DNA from: Paramecium pentaurelia
Taxonomy: Eukaryota > Ciliophora > Oligohymenophorea > Peniculida > Parameciidae
Assembly (NCBI GenBank): GCA_905183005.1
Contig: CAJJDO010000003.1
Location: 190,727 to 254,726, forward strand
DNA length: 64,000 bases
Direction of reading: 5' to 3'
Each line of letters opens with the position of its first letter. Positions within the stretch are counted from its first letter, which is position 1. The notes beneath the pieces are model-generated. The model did not search any database. It saw nothing but the letters and a program-made list of their open reading frames with translations, and was not told the DNA's origin. Shown here in pieces: positions 23,972 to 36,388 of this stretch. Both the position numbers and the translations under genes were made by a program.

Positions 23972-25600
23972 TCAGATCTATTTTAAATTTAAAAGATAGA
24001 GATCATTAAAAGACATAGTATGTCTATCACCTCCAAAGAGAACCATTTAATTATCAAATATTGCTACTGCATGTCCATCACGAGCACATGGTTTTTTTCC
24101 ATGAATAGTATTTTATCTATTACTTAAAGGGAGAAGAAATCTATATTTAAAATTAAATAATACTTAGATACAATCTATTAACCGAATTCAGTTAATGTAC
24201 CTTTTGCTAATTTTAAATCCTATTTTGGATTACCTATTAATATTATAGAGGTTTTTAATTTTTCTGTTACATTACAATCATCTTAAAATAATGCTCTTTT
24301 ATTAATTTCAACTTCAAAGAGTTTCAACATTGCAGCTTTTTTCCTAAGTTTTTCTAATAGTTTTCTTTCTTAAACATAATTTATTGTAGTATTAATTGAT
24401 GAATTATTATTTTTATAATCGTAACTTTATTAACCATTCTAATTATTATAAAAACAAGAATGTTAAGATTAAGAAGAGGATCTAACTTTCTTTGGTGATG
24501 AACAGGGTGTTTTCCTTAAACTTAAAGGTCTTAAAGAGGATGGTAATTTTATGGATCTCCTTTTATTTAAGGAAATTCGATTTGATTTTGTGGGAGAAGG
24601 AACTTCTAAGTCCTTTCTTCTAGAAGTATCTTTATTAATCATTTTCCATTCTTATTGATTTATTTGAAATTTATATAAATCATCTAATTCCCATGTTACA
24701 TCATGAATACCTCCAAAAAGTATCAATTAATTTTCATAACCTATAAGTGAATGACCAGATCGACTCATTGGTATGTCACATATATTATTAATAGGAATAA
24801 AATTCCATTCTTATTTTAAAAAATCAAATTGCCATAAATCATTATATCGTAAATCTCCATTCTTACCTCCAAACATATAAAGACTTTCATTATGAATAGC
24901 TATGGAACTGCCATCTCTTGGTGAAGGTTATCTACCCTTTGATTTATTTAATTTAATCCATTGATTTAAATTGAAACTAAACGAATATAAATCATTAGAA
25001 TGTTTGAATATATCTGCAGTGTAAAAGCCTCCAAATATAATTAATTGATCATTATATACAGTAGCACAATAGTTATCTAATGGCTATGGATATGAATCAT
25101 TAATGCTCAATTTCTTCCAAAATTTTAGATTGACGTCATGTACAAATATTTCATTTGTAGAGATAGAATCAGCTACTTATCCACCAAATAAATAGAGACA
25201 ATCCTTGAAGGCACAAAGTGAATGACGACATCTAGGACCTGGTTCATATTCACATTAGATGTTTTACCAAAAGAATTATTCAGCCCCCAAATTAAGTTTA
25301 TAAAAGTCTTTCATTATTCCTTAAGCATTCTAATAACCCCCATACAAATATAAGCTAAGTAAATATAAACAATTACTGGTTTTGATGAATTGCTATTGCA
25401 GAGTTCGAACGAGGAGTGAGATTTTTACCTTTTATTTTGCATTCCTGCCATTTAGGGTCAAGTTAGTCTTATATAACTTTAGTCATCAAAGGTAGATATT
25501 TATATTAAGTTTCTTAAGTTTGTGATTCAGTGGGACTTACTGGGCCAAGAATAAAAGAATCATTTCTCTTTTATTATTATTATGATCTGGTTGAATACAT
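23972..25600 (-). CDS. Kelch-repeat protein
   Basis: 527 residues, with introns at 25355-25376 (22 nt) and 24141-24163 (23). At least five Kelch blades can be read: YLYGGYQN, YLFGGQVAD, IIFGGFYTAD, YMFGGKNGDLRYNDLW, ILFGGIHDVTWELDDLY, and a last one at the very C-terminus (VLFGGDRHTMSFNDLY) after a 150-residue Ser/Arg-rich insert with a short coiled coil (ERKLLEKLRKKAAMLKL). The blade split by an insert suggests that the propeller closes with the C-terminal strand. This is a scaffold or interaction protein with no BTB or F-box domain visible. Its start lies 203 bp from the divergent TMX2-like gene. Confidence 0.9.
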
Positions 25601-25803
25601 GAGTTTAAGTTATAACAATATTTCACTAAAATAAAAAATTATTGATTAGAAGTTTTGTATTAGATCCTAAATAATTGCTGAGTCATAAATTTTTATTAAT
25701 TCAATATCATTAAACACTAAAGATGATAATTTATAATAAAATAGATTGAATAGTAAATAAAGTTAAATAAAGAAGAAATAATTTGTTATATTAAATTTAT
25801 TTT

Positions 25804-26674
25804 ATGATATCACTTTATTATATTCTAAACTTTCTGTTAATTAGCATATATCCAATTTCTAGGATTTTTAGACTATTAAATTTCTTTATATTGGATGTGC
25901 CAGATGAATTAGGTACTACTAGAGAAAATTCAATATTTTATACAATCATGGCATTTGCAGTCATTAAATATTTACGAAGTTATTCTACTATATAATTTTT
26001 GAGCTCACTTTTTTTTACAATTAAAATTGCATTAATAACTAGTTATTTGTTTGTAGATACTAAAATTAGTATATTATATGCAGGTGCTTGTTTAGTGATA
26101 TTTGTATTATGTAGTGAACCTAAATTTAATGGCAAAAACAAAATATAAGATATTGAAGAAATTAAAGAATTTGAAGAAGTTGTTGGTGTCAAATTTAGAG
26201 ATAATGAAGATGGAGATATAATTGAAGAATTGAATGAGAGATTTAATAAGAAATAAAAAGGAAAAGAAAAAAATAAGAAAATATAAAATTATAAAATGAC
26301 TGAAATGATATTTGCTGAATTTTATGTTGATTGGGCAGATACTTGTAATTATGTATTATTTTATTTATATTAATATTAAGACTAAAGAAATTTGGGCTAA
26401 TTTTTCATGTAAATATACAACAAAAGGATTGAAATTTATTTCAATAAACTTAGCTAAAATACCAAGATTGGCTGAATGTTATAGAATTAATACAAGTGCT
26501 ATGTCTAGATAATTACCAACTGTAATTCTATTTGAAGATGGAGAAGAAGCATAAAGATTTCCTCCAATTGATGAAAAAACAAATAAAATACCAAAAGTAT
26601 TAAAATATGGAAAGAAAGAATTACAAAGTTACTTTGATTTAGAAAAAAGATATCTTGCAACAAGAGACTTATGA
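25804..26674 (+). CDS. TMX2: TMX2-like transmembrane thioredoxin-related protein
   Basis: 280 residues, one 28-nt intron at 26353-26380. The N-terminus has hydrophobic segments (residues about 1-35, 60-110), followed by an acidic stretch and a thioredoxin fold. In place of the CxxC active site it has WADTC, like the non-canonical SNDC of animal TMX2. Other matching signatures are KGLKFISINLAKIPRLAECY, the cis-proline segment RQLPTVILFEDGEEAQRFP, and a final helix. It is probably located in the ER or mitochondria-associated membrane. With one cysteine at the site it is unlikely to be a standard disulfide oxidoreductase. Confidence 0.88.
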
Positions 26675-26882
26675 GTTTATTTATATTTGGTACATTAACA
26701 CTTATATTGTATAACATAAATATTTATTATATATATATTTATCAATTTCTTTTATTATAATCATTATAAGAATCAAAAGAAAATATAATAGTTTAAAAAT
26801 TGATTACAACAATTATATAAAATAATATAATCAATTTGATTATATATAAAATTGTATAAATTATTAGAATAAGTAAATAAAA

Positions 26883-28242
26883 TCATTACTTTTTTTATTA
26901 AATAAGTCTAACTATTTCTTGTTATAAATTTTTATCTTCCATATTGTTAACTGTACTATTTCTTACTTATTTTTGTAATTGATTCAAATTTTCTTATATA
27001 TAGCCTAAATTATAAAATAATCTTATTTACCTTTTATTAAAAGTTGATATAATCCTTTTAAAGTTGAATGTAAACCCTGATCATTTCTATTTAATTAAGA
27101 ATAATATTTAAATAATATTCCTTTCTTGATTAAATATTTAATTTCAAAGTCTAAATCAAATTCTATAATTCTATTGAAAATTTAATTAAAATTGGCAACA
27201 GCCTTTTGATCGTAGAATGTAAAAAGATTATTTATGATTTATTGATTTTTAATAACCTACTTAATTAGATCACAATTATGAAATGTAACTTAGTAAAGGC
27301 TTTTTGAATATAAGTCTGTTAACATATAATTGTGTCTATCAATATTCATGTTAAAAAATAGTAAGATATCATTTGAACTAAACTCTTTCTATTATTATGA
27401 GTGCTACTTTAATAAATAAATTAAATAAAGGCAATAATAGCATTTTTATTCAGTATTTGAAGATCCTCTGTTGTAAATTTTTATTAAAATACTTAAAATT
27501 TACCCTTCTAATAAAATCATTGATAGATCCTACTAGGCTGATGATTTATTTAACAAGTGTACTATTTTCTGTAAATAATATATAGGTTCACAAGGATAAG
27601 TTTACAGAATATATTTGCAAACTAATTATAAATGCTAATTAATATAATACAATAGAATACATCTTTTCTTTTAGCATATTTAGCTATTTCTATAATCAAA
27701 TCAAAATAATCACGAGAATCAATCTTGATTCTTTCAGATACATTGATTAAAATAGACAGAGCACCTATATCATTCAAATATTTTTTAGGTATTGTTGCTA
27801 AGAGTTAAAATGACTTTTAACAAATTTCCAAATTTTCATCTTGTATTCTGTTTAATAAAAAGGGAACACCAAAATTTTAGACCAAAGTCTTTACAATATA
27901 GTCATAATTTTTAAAAGCCATTAGGATAAATAAATCTATATTATATTATCAAGAAACTGTACCCAAAATTAACATGGTATTTATTGTAGATAGGTTTTGG
28001 TTAAGAGCATATAGAAGTAATGGAATTTATTATTTGAGCAAAATTTAATCATTTTATGAAATAGATGATGACTTCCATATATTAATTGTATGGTTTAATT
28101 AATGTTAGAGTAGTGCTAAATTCTCAAATGAAAAGTTTAGACTTGTTAAGTCTTACTAATTAATGGATTAGTTTAAAATGCTTTTTTATAATTATTCATT
28201 CATCTTAATCCACACTTCTGTTGAAGGATAAGTTTTATTCAT
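26883..28242 (-). CDS. Helical-repeat (ARM/HEAT-like) protein
   Basis: 426 residues, with introns at 27936-27962 (27 nt, with an in-frame TGA if retained), 27635-27660 (26) and 27005-27030 (26). The whole protein reads as successive amphipathic helices with leucine/isoleucine spacing (PLLLYALNQNLSTINTMLIL, CQKSFQLLATIPKKY, GALSILINVSERIK). That pattern fits an armadillo/importin-alpha-like solenoid. There is no importin-beta-binding basic segment at the N-terminus and I cannot place conserved NLS-binding Trp/Asn pairs, so a transport role is not claimed. Confidence 0.8.
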
Positions 28243-28416
28243 TTTAATCTAAAAAACAATTCATTTTATTTACATATAAATGAGAGTGAACTATAAAGAA
28301 ATGAAATTTATATAAATTTTGTCCATAAAAAATTGATGATAAACAATATTTGTATTTATAGACTTTATTCCATTTTCTTAAATTCTTGATTTTAATAATA
28401 AAAAAATTAAAAAAAA

Positions 28417-29933
28417 ATGTAGGCATCTTCCTCAGAAGACAACATAAATAGTTTCATGGCGGTTACTGGATGCTAGGATTATTAGAAAGCATTGTCATAT
28501 ATTTAAATGGCTGAAAATAAGCTTGATGTATTGAAAAACTTTATTTAGACTGCAATTCAACTCTATATGGATTTTGAGGGAGGTCAAAGTCAAAGCTTTT
28601 AATAGAAGACATAATAAGATTAATAATAATAGAGGTCAACCATTTAAGAAACTCCTAAGGGTATAATCTATAGCGTATAGATATAGGAATTGTTTAAAGT
28701 TCTTATTAAGGTATTTCCAGATAACCTTAAGATATTGCATTAATTGAAAAATATAGAAAATATTATGAAGAAAAAAGATTAAAAGATGATGGCATAATGA
28801 AAAAAACTTTTCAACTAGGTGCTAATTTTATCTCTAATATTTGTAATGAATATGTTGATATTTAGTTAATTATGCACCTAATTATGGAAATGAATTTTTG
28901 AAATATCTCTAACAACATTAGATTCAAAAAGACATAGCATTTAAATCTGGAAATTTTTAAGATTAATTGAAATTAGCAAATTAAGAAACTAGACCATTAT
29001 TAGTTTATTTACATAATCTTTAAAGTTTAATGATATTGTAGAAAATGTCTAATTGCAAATCCTTAGTCACAAATCTAAATAAAAATTATAATATAGTTGG
29101 ATTCTTGAGTAGTGCATAGGTTTATGAACAATTGCCAAATAAACCAGATCCACCTGCAATTCTAATATATAAATTAGATATAGTAGATGAAGTTGTTTTA
29201 ATGGAACATATACCTTTATCAATAGATACTAATTTTGAAGAAATCACTTAAAAAATTAAGTAAATAAGAGCAACTTTTAATAAAGAATATATTTATACAG
29301 AAAATATAAAAAAAGAAGTTACTTCTCCTAATTAATTTAACTAAAATTACTATCATCAAAATTAACAAAATTTCCATCATGTTTAATAATAATAATAGTA
29401 AATTTAAAATTAAAGATAAAAGGAAGAATAAAAATAAAGAGATTTATTAATTCAATAATAAAAAGAAGCTTATCGTTATGCAGAATAATAAGCAATGGAG
29501 AAAAAAAGAAAGGATGAAGAATTAAGATTATAAGAATAAGCAAAATAATTTGAATAATAATAAAAAGAAGTATTATAAAATATTTATTTGTTTAGGAACA
29601 AAGATTATTGTAAAAAGCTTAATTATTATCAAATCTACCAGAAGAACCTTAAAACTAATAAGGTATTTCAATATTGTTCCGATTTATAAATGCAACAAGA
29701 ACTAGAAGATTTAATTTTAATGATAAAATTTAAGTATATATAATTTCTATATATAGGTTTTATTTGATTTTGTATAAAGTCAAGAAGATGATTGTTTTCA
29801 TGATCCATATGCAAAAATTGATTTAATATAAAATTTCCCAAGACTATCATTAAAAGATAAGATTGAATTCACTATTAGCGAAGTGTTTATTGATTCTGAA
29901 ATGGAATAAATAATTGTAGATGAACAAGAGTGA
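28417..29933 (+). CDS. UBX-domain protein (UBA-like + UAS + UBX, FAF2/UBXN7-like)
   Basis: 472 residues, with introns at 28661-28686 (26 nt), 28843-28865 (23), 29570-29595 (26) and 29734-29756 (23). The N-terminal UBA-like domain (NSFMAVTGC...AIQLYMDFEGG) binds ubiquitin in this family. A UAS thioredoxin-like domain follows (residues about 140-260, TRPLLVYLHN), then a Gln/Lys/Glu-rich coiled coil and a C-terminal UBX domain (RFINATRTRRFNFNDKI ... NFPRLSLKDK ... FTISEVFIDSE). UBX proteins recruit the AAA ATPase p97/VCP to ubiquitylated clients, for example in ER-associated degradation. The p97-contacting FPR motif is present in the UBX loop (NFPRL). Confidence 0.9.
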
Positions 29934-29964
29934 TTATTAAATTATCATTTATTAATTATACTTA

Positions 29965-30652
29965 ATGAGTGAATCGTTAAATTTTAACCTAAAGTTATAT
30001 AGAGAAAGATTGGCAGATAAATACTCAAAATCTCCTGTAGAAACAAGATTTGATTCATCAATTAATGGTGTTGAAAGTCAAAGGAAAGCTTCAATTAAAA
30101 AGGATAAAACCAAGTATTTATAAATTGAATTATTAGTACTCCTTCATTGAATAATTTAGTAAATAAATTGTAGGAATACAGTAATAAGAAATCAAAATAA
30201 AATGATTCTTTTTTATTTAAGTCAGGTAAAAGTAATCAAAATTCTTCTCCAAGTAAAATCAATGGATTACATTAAAAGTAAATATCAAATAAGTTACATT
30301 TAGAATATAATCAATATCTTCATTATCACCTCCACCTTCATAAAATAACTTATAATTTCCAGTCAAGGGTCATTAATATTCAATAACTTAATTTAGTGGA
30401 ATAGTTTCACCTTAGAAATAAAGTTTCATAAGTCCAACTCATTTTTCCTAAATTACAGATAGATATGAACCATAAGAATCTAGTACTGATATTTCAAGTC
30501 TTATTCCTTTACATGAGATAGTGAATATGCGTACCAAATTAGAAAATGCAAATATTAATGTAGCCAATATTACACCAACATACTTAACAGAATTTATTAA
30601 GTTAGCCAATACTATTCATTCACAATTAAAAGTGAATAAAAAACAAGGGTGA
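29965..30652 (+). CDS. Hypothetical protein, 212 aa
   Basis: Introns at 30114-30136 (23 nt) and 30278-30303 (26) yield one frame, stop TGA 30650-30652. The first 150 residues are Ser/Asn/Pro/Gln-rich and basic, and the last 60 are helical (PLHEIVNMRTKLENANINVA). The start lies 31 bp after the UBX gene stop. No domain is recognised. Confidence 0.7.
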
Positions 30653-30889
30653 CTTATTGAATTTTTAATAATTTCAATACATATCTATATTATCATCTTC
30701 CATATATAAAGAATTTAATTAGCTTCAAGTAGAATTAGTATTTTAGTATTTAATTTTAATTGGTGTATGGAAGTGCATCTGTAATAATTAGTTAACTCAA
30801 GTTTAGCTAAAAAGCTAAAATAAATGTTTCCTCCTAAATATAACTTATCTCATTTATGTTTGTATTATCTTTGAATAATACGTAATTTA

Positions 30890-32071
30890 ATGAATAAACA
30901 AAATCCTATGGATATTCTTCCAATCATATGGCCTTAAAAAATATCTGCAAGACAATAAGAAATATAGAGAGTTATATAAGAACTTATGCAATTAAAAGAA
31001 GATTAATCAAATCTAGCTGAATCCATTAATTTCACAATCAAATATTTAGCATAACATGCTCCATATATAGATGTAGTTGTTTCTTTTCAAAACTTAATTG
31101 ATGTCAAACATCCCATTTAAGATTTACTTAATTATTTAAGTACTTTCTCAGAAAATGCATTAACACAAGTAGTGAGAAAAGTAAATTTAAATGATCTAAA
31201 TTCTGATTCTGATGAAACAGATTTTACATATAGTGATCCTTATGAAGAAATGAAAAAGCAATTTAATCTTAAGATGATGAAAAGAGTAAGTTTTCCAAAA
31301 TTATAAAAACTAATAAGTGATATTTATAGGTTGGAAATGTTAACTAAAGTATATTCATGGTTGAATTAAATAACATATGTTGATTATGTTAAGGTGAGTG
31401 TGTCAACTATCAAGAAAGCATTACAAACTGAATAATTAGATGAATTAACAATTAACACTGTTATCTAATGTGCAAAAGGTTCATGTTAATGCGAAAATTA
31501 ATATTTATAAGATACACCAAAATTCTAGAAATTGAAAAAAGCACTTCATAAAATAGCTTAATTTCAAGATGTTGATCTTTAAGTGCTTCTCACTTTATAA
31601 TAAAATGATTAAAAACCTATTAAAGAATGTGTTTGGACTAGACAATAGGTTATATAATGTATTTTATTATTTTGCTTGGTTTAATGCGAACTTCTAATTC
31701 ATGATTTTAAATATCAAAATCTATTATTTAAGCCTTTCTGTTCTTTTGAAATTTCTTGGAATGAATCAATATTTAGTTAGATTAGAGATTATTTCCCAAA
31801 ATTGGCTAAGAAATTAAATAAAAGATATAAAATTTTGAAGGATATTCCATTTTATGATCCAAAAACAAATAACTAAATTTTTATATATGCATAATCTTTG
31901 GTTGGATATTATCATCATCACATTAATTATGATAATTTTAATTTATAGGACAAACTAAAGTAAACCATTAAAGAAATCTTAGAAAACAAAAATTAAGAAA
32001 AAAATTTACCTCTTTTAATAATTGTTTCAAATGCAATTATGTTCGCATAATTACTTAAAGCATTAAAATGA
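30890..32071 (+). CDS. Hypothetical intronless protein, 393 aa
   Basis: One open frame from ATG 30890 to TGA 32069-32071 with no intron. An in-frame TGA shortly upstream of the ATG fixes the start region. The protein is largely helical with a cysteine pair (CAKGSCQCE) near residue 205 and an acidic serine patch (LNSDSDETDF). No recognisable domain, signal peptide or membrane segment. Confidence 0.78.
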
Positions 32072-32649
32072 GGTTAATAATATATATTTGATTTCAATTA
32101 GCATCATATTGTTCAATACAAAATATATATATGAATTTTAATAATACTATAATATAATATTTTAAAATCTAATAACAATTTCTTACAAAATATCTAAATT
32201 AATATAAATTAAATAAATTTTAATATTTAACAATTAACTCAAGTAATATATCGTAATTAACCATTTATTTTCTATTTTTTATTATTTATAAGTCATTATA
32301 AATTGTTTAAATTGAACTTCAATCACTATTTTAAATAAAAATCTTATTAAAAAATAATTAGAATTTTTTAACATATATATTATCCTTAATTTGTTTTCCA
32401 AAGCAAACTTGATACAATTTTGTTAATGAAATTAAATTCTTATAGAACTGTTTTTCTTATTTTTAATAACAAATGAATATTTTTAATAGAATCTCTAATA
32501 ACATTCTTTTTGTATCTCAATTTCAAATAAATACTTACAATGATTAATAAATAATTATAATATATAGTTTATAATTATGATTATTAAAATATAAAACAAT
32601 TATCAGGCAAAAATCTTCATATACATAAAAATATCAGTTTTTAACTTTA
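32072..32649. other. Intergenic, no gene seen
   Basis: About 0.58 kb of very AT-rich sequence between plus-strand genes, with no coding character. Confidence 0.6.
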
Positions 32650-33445
32650 TGACTATTTCAAGTGTTTAAATATTCTAATAATTGGTCCTCATCAAAGGTT
32701 GTTTATGACCATTTATTTACTTTGTCTATTTAAGCTTCTGTATAATACTTTTAGGATTAATTTTATAATGGTTATATATTCATTTTTCGATGTGTAGTAT
32801 ACTTTTTTGAGACTTATATAGCAAGTTTCTTACTGCTCATTAAAGCATATTATTATTAAAGAGGTTCTTTTTCTATAGGATTGAATGAAAGTCCAATAGC
32901 TCCTAGACCTTCAAATTTATTGAAAATTTAAGGCTATGATGGTCTTTATGATAAACAATTTTCTTATTTTTATGGTTTTTTCAATTATGATCTTTATGAT
33001 GGTGAAACATAAATAGGTGGTAAAGACTTAACAATAAGAGGTTTTTTCAAAACTTAAGACAAAGAAATGGGTTTGTATTTTCTTTATAACAACATGTTAG
33101 GTTTATTCCTTTCAGATAAAATCATTAAAAAATAAATAAATAATATTTATAGCGATGCTTTCTAATTCTTATTCTTAATCTTAAGCAATTGATTCTTATA
33201 TTAATCAAAATTAAATTATGATAACGACTTTTTTTTTGGATTAATTCTAATTAATGTGATTTAAGTATTACTCTTATATTTATAAACTTAAATTCTTAAT
33301 TATGTTAATTAAAGAAGTCTAAAAATTTTGTGAATAGAGGAAAATTATATTGGATGTGAAAAAGATGGTGACTGAATTTTCATTGAAATAGGGCTTAATT
33401 AGAAATAAAAGTAATGTTATAATAAGTAAAAATCAACTTAGATGA
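32650..33445 (+). CDS. Unresolved coding-like segment, possibly membrane protein or decayed gene
   Basis: From ATG 32650 an intron of about 34 nt (32665-32698) leads into a frame of about 170 residues (VVYDHLFTLSIQASVQYF ... DKEMGLYFLYNNMLGLFL) with an aromatic, hydrophobic stretch. It then meets TGA near 33190. Another coding-looking frame (KFCEQRKIILDVKKMVTEFS) ends at TGA 33443-33445. I could not connect the two with GT-AG introns of normal size. It may be a gene with introns I missed, contain an unexcised internal element, carry a sequence error, or be a pseudogene. Confidence 0.35.
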
Positions 33446-33488
33446 TAATTAACATTGGTTTGGAATTAAATTTAATAAATATGTTGAA

Positions 33489-34263
33489 ATGAATGAAGAA
33501 TTAAAAGCTAAAACAGAAAGATAAGAAAACTTTTTATAAGAGTAAAAATAAAAATATAATCTTCATTTAGAATTTAATTAATAATAGAACATGGATATCG
33601 ACCAGACAAAGAAGCAAAAGATTTAAAACGAAGAAATAAGGGGTAAAACAAATCGTAAAAATAAACTAAAAATCTAACTTAATAAACAAAAGAAGCAGAA
33701 TTAGAATTAATGGTATGTCTTAACTTACCTAGTTATTATGGTTATAATTTAACAACTTTATTTCTCCAATACATAAAGACTTTGGAGAATTACCAAGCTA
33801 TAATCCAAAAAAATCATAACCTTTTAGAGTTGGTATCCCTTATACTGAGAAAATTGAAATTAAAGGCAATACAATAAATTTAACTCCTTAAACTCCAATT
33901 GATAAGATTATAATTTCTGATAATTATTAATTACATGATATCATAGGATTGGAGTAAAGTGATAATTAAATATTGATAAATGATAAAGTATTAATAAGCG
34001 TGTGTTAATCTAATTAAATAGCCATGGAATAACAATTTATTTAACTTGAATAAATTAGAAAATAATTGAAATAAAACTCAAAATATTTAATAACTCCAAA
34101 TTTAGGATTGAGATATTATGAAGCCTCAAAAGTTGAATTAATTGGAGAAGATAAAGATGGTGAATTAAAAAGAATTGCTAGTAGTTCAAATTTGATTGAT
34201 CATGTGTATACAAGGTATCAAAATAAGAATTAATAATTTCTTATTGTGACTGAGTTAGAATGA
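33489..34263 (+). CDS. Hypothetical protein, 241 aa
   Basis: Introns at 33542-33570 (29 nt) and 33713-33732 (only 20 nt). The N-terminal 65 residues are very basic (EHGYRPDKEAKDLKRRNK). The rest looks like a folded, beta-rich domain (GELPSYNPKKSQPFRVGIPY, KIEIKGNTINLTPQTPIDK) with a helical insert. No family is recognised. It ends 46 bp before the copper transporter. Confidence 0.72.
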
Positions 34264-34309
34264 TATTATATAAAAAGTTATTAATAATATAAGTTAATTA
34301 AGAAAAAAA

Positions 34310-34735
34310 ATGATGATGGAAATGTATGTGTATTGGACAGCAAAATGCGAGTTCATTTTTGAAAGGTAAAATTTTTATAATTTCTTCAAAAAGCTGGAGA
34401 ATTTATGATGATTAACCATTTTTGTTATTTTGTGGTTGCTTCTTATCTTGCCTTTATTCAATTATTCATATCATGTATATGCTTTAAGGTGATAAAGTAT
34501 AAAACTTTATGAAACAATATATGTATAAGCAATTCTTTATCTTATTAGGTCAAGAAGAGTTGGATTTTCTATTTATTAATTCTTTCTAACTTTATCAAGT
34601 ATGATTACAATGATGTTATTAATGACAATGAATGGATGGGTTAATATATCAGTAGGGATTGGATACACAATAGGATATGGAATTACATAGATAACTAAAC
34701 CAAATTCAAAATATACTCAAGTTGATACGATATGA
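34310..34735 (+). CDS. Ctr-type copper transporter
   Basis: 123 residues, with introns at 34366-34393 (28 nt) and 34523-34548 (26). It begins MMMEMYVYW, a short methionine-rich extracellular end, followed by three membrane segments: one around residues 30-55, one ending in the diagnostic TM2 MxxxM arrangement (SMITMMLLMTMNGW), and a third with GxxxG (GIGYTIGYGI). These are the hallmarks of the trimeric Ctr family, which imports Cu(I). The N-terminal Met-rich domain is much shorter than in animal CTR1, and no C-terminal HCH motif is visible, so this may be an intracellular (vacuolar/CTR2-like) or minimal form. Confidence 0.87.
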
Positions 34736-34816
34736 CGACAATTGATATAAAAGAGTTTAATTTATAATTATTAAGAATATCTAATATTTATATAGACTAT
34801 TTCATTATTTAGTAAT

Positions 34817-36312
34817 ATGAATATGGTTTAAATTTCTACAGATTTTTAATTCCATGAATTTTAAAAGCTTTTATTGTATATTTATTAATAATAAAAATAA
34901 GAGTATTAAGTTTATGAATGAAACAATTATATGGGAAAAAAGTGTATATGAATTAGATGAAGTAGAGATTGAGAAAATTTAAGATTTTAGAAATGATCAG
35001 AGAAAATCAAGATATTAAAAATTACCTATTTTGATATCAATACTGAAAGAAATAAAAAATTCTTCAAATTTATTTGATTTAACAATTCGTTATGATAAAT
35101 ACAAAACTAAACAATAAACATCATATTAAAAAGAAGAACAATATAACGAATTAATGAGCTCAATATCATTTTAATAAACTAAATCTAATATAAATCCTTA
35201 TGTAAAAATGTATTATTCTATAAAAGCAAGATGCATAAAGAAAGTAAACTTAATTAATTTCTGATGAAAAAAATGGCTAATTGAAAAATATTATTAATTT
35301 ATTAGAAGCTACATAACTAAATATAAAATCAGATTTAAATAATATTTAGTTAGAAAATAAACAATTAAAAAAAAATATAAGTACTTATTTTGATAGTTTA
35401 TGGACTTCAACGTCAATTAGAAATCCTTAAGTTAATGAACTTAATTATGGATTAAAAGATAGATAAGAACATTATTAAGAAATTTAGTTATCTATTTTGC
35501 CTATATTAGAAAAAGAAAAAAGCTAATTAATAAATTAAAAAGAACACTAAGAAAATTAAATAAAAAATTAAAGTAAAGATTTAGAGAGTTTTAATTTTTT
35601 TTAAGAAAAATATTAAGATTAATAAAATTATATTTCTGAACTTAAATAAGCTTATTAATTACTTGAAGATTAAGTTGCTAGTATTAAAGAAAGAGTAGAA
35701 AAATTGAAATAAGCTTAAGAAGTTATGAATTTAGAAATGAAAATTGAATAATTTTGTAATTAAATATTAGTAAGGTAAAATAAAGGAAGATCATAGATTT
35801 TATCAAATTTTATTGATTATATTGAGAAAATAAAATTATAATTAATGAGGAAACATAAAGAAAAAACAAAAAAATCATTTTTATGTGATGAAATGATTGA
35901 ATATGAAGAATAATCTTTAAGATAGGAAATGCAAGAATTTTGTTTAAATAAAAATGAATAAGAGACCAAAACAAAGGCATAACAATTAAAATAATTGTTT
36001 ACAGATAAAATTGAAAAATCAAAAAAAGAATAATTAAGGTTAATGTAGGAAAATTAAGATTTATTTTAAAAATTAGAAATCCTAAAAAGTAATTAATATT
36101 TAGAAAGACTGAAAGATTTATAAGATTAAAAAGAAAAATTATAAGAAGAAAATATCTCGAAAGAAAAATAAATTATTGACCTTTAAGAGATCAACTAAGC
36201 AGGATTGTTAATGGTTGAAGATTTAGAAAAATAAAAACAAATAATATAATAAAGAAAATAAAATTATCGATAATCGAGATTTGAAAGAATAAAAAACAAA
36301 TTAATGTCTTGA
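34817..36312 (+). CDS. Coiled-coil protein, 480 aa
   Basis: Introns at 34876-34903 (28 nt) and 35202-35226 (25). The N-terminal 110 residues are mixed, and from about residue 150 to the end the protein is a nearly continuous Gln/Lys/Glu-rich coiled coil (KQAYQLLEDQVASIKERVEK, QQLKQLFTDKIEKSKKEQ). No catalytic motif. Likely structural (ciliary or cortical), by analogy only. Confidence 0.8.
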
Positions 36313-36388
36313 ATGTAATCATTATAATTTACTAATTTAAATCTTATAGAATTAATAATATTTAATTTTGAATATTTAAATAATTTTT

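Noticed and set aside
25395..25425. T-loop-like GTTCGAAC as a possible tRNA gene
   Set aside because: It lies in coding sequence of the Kelch gene and no acceptor stem or anticodon arm can be folded around it.
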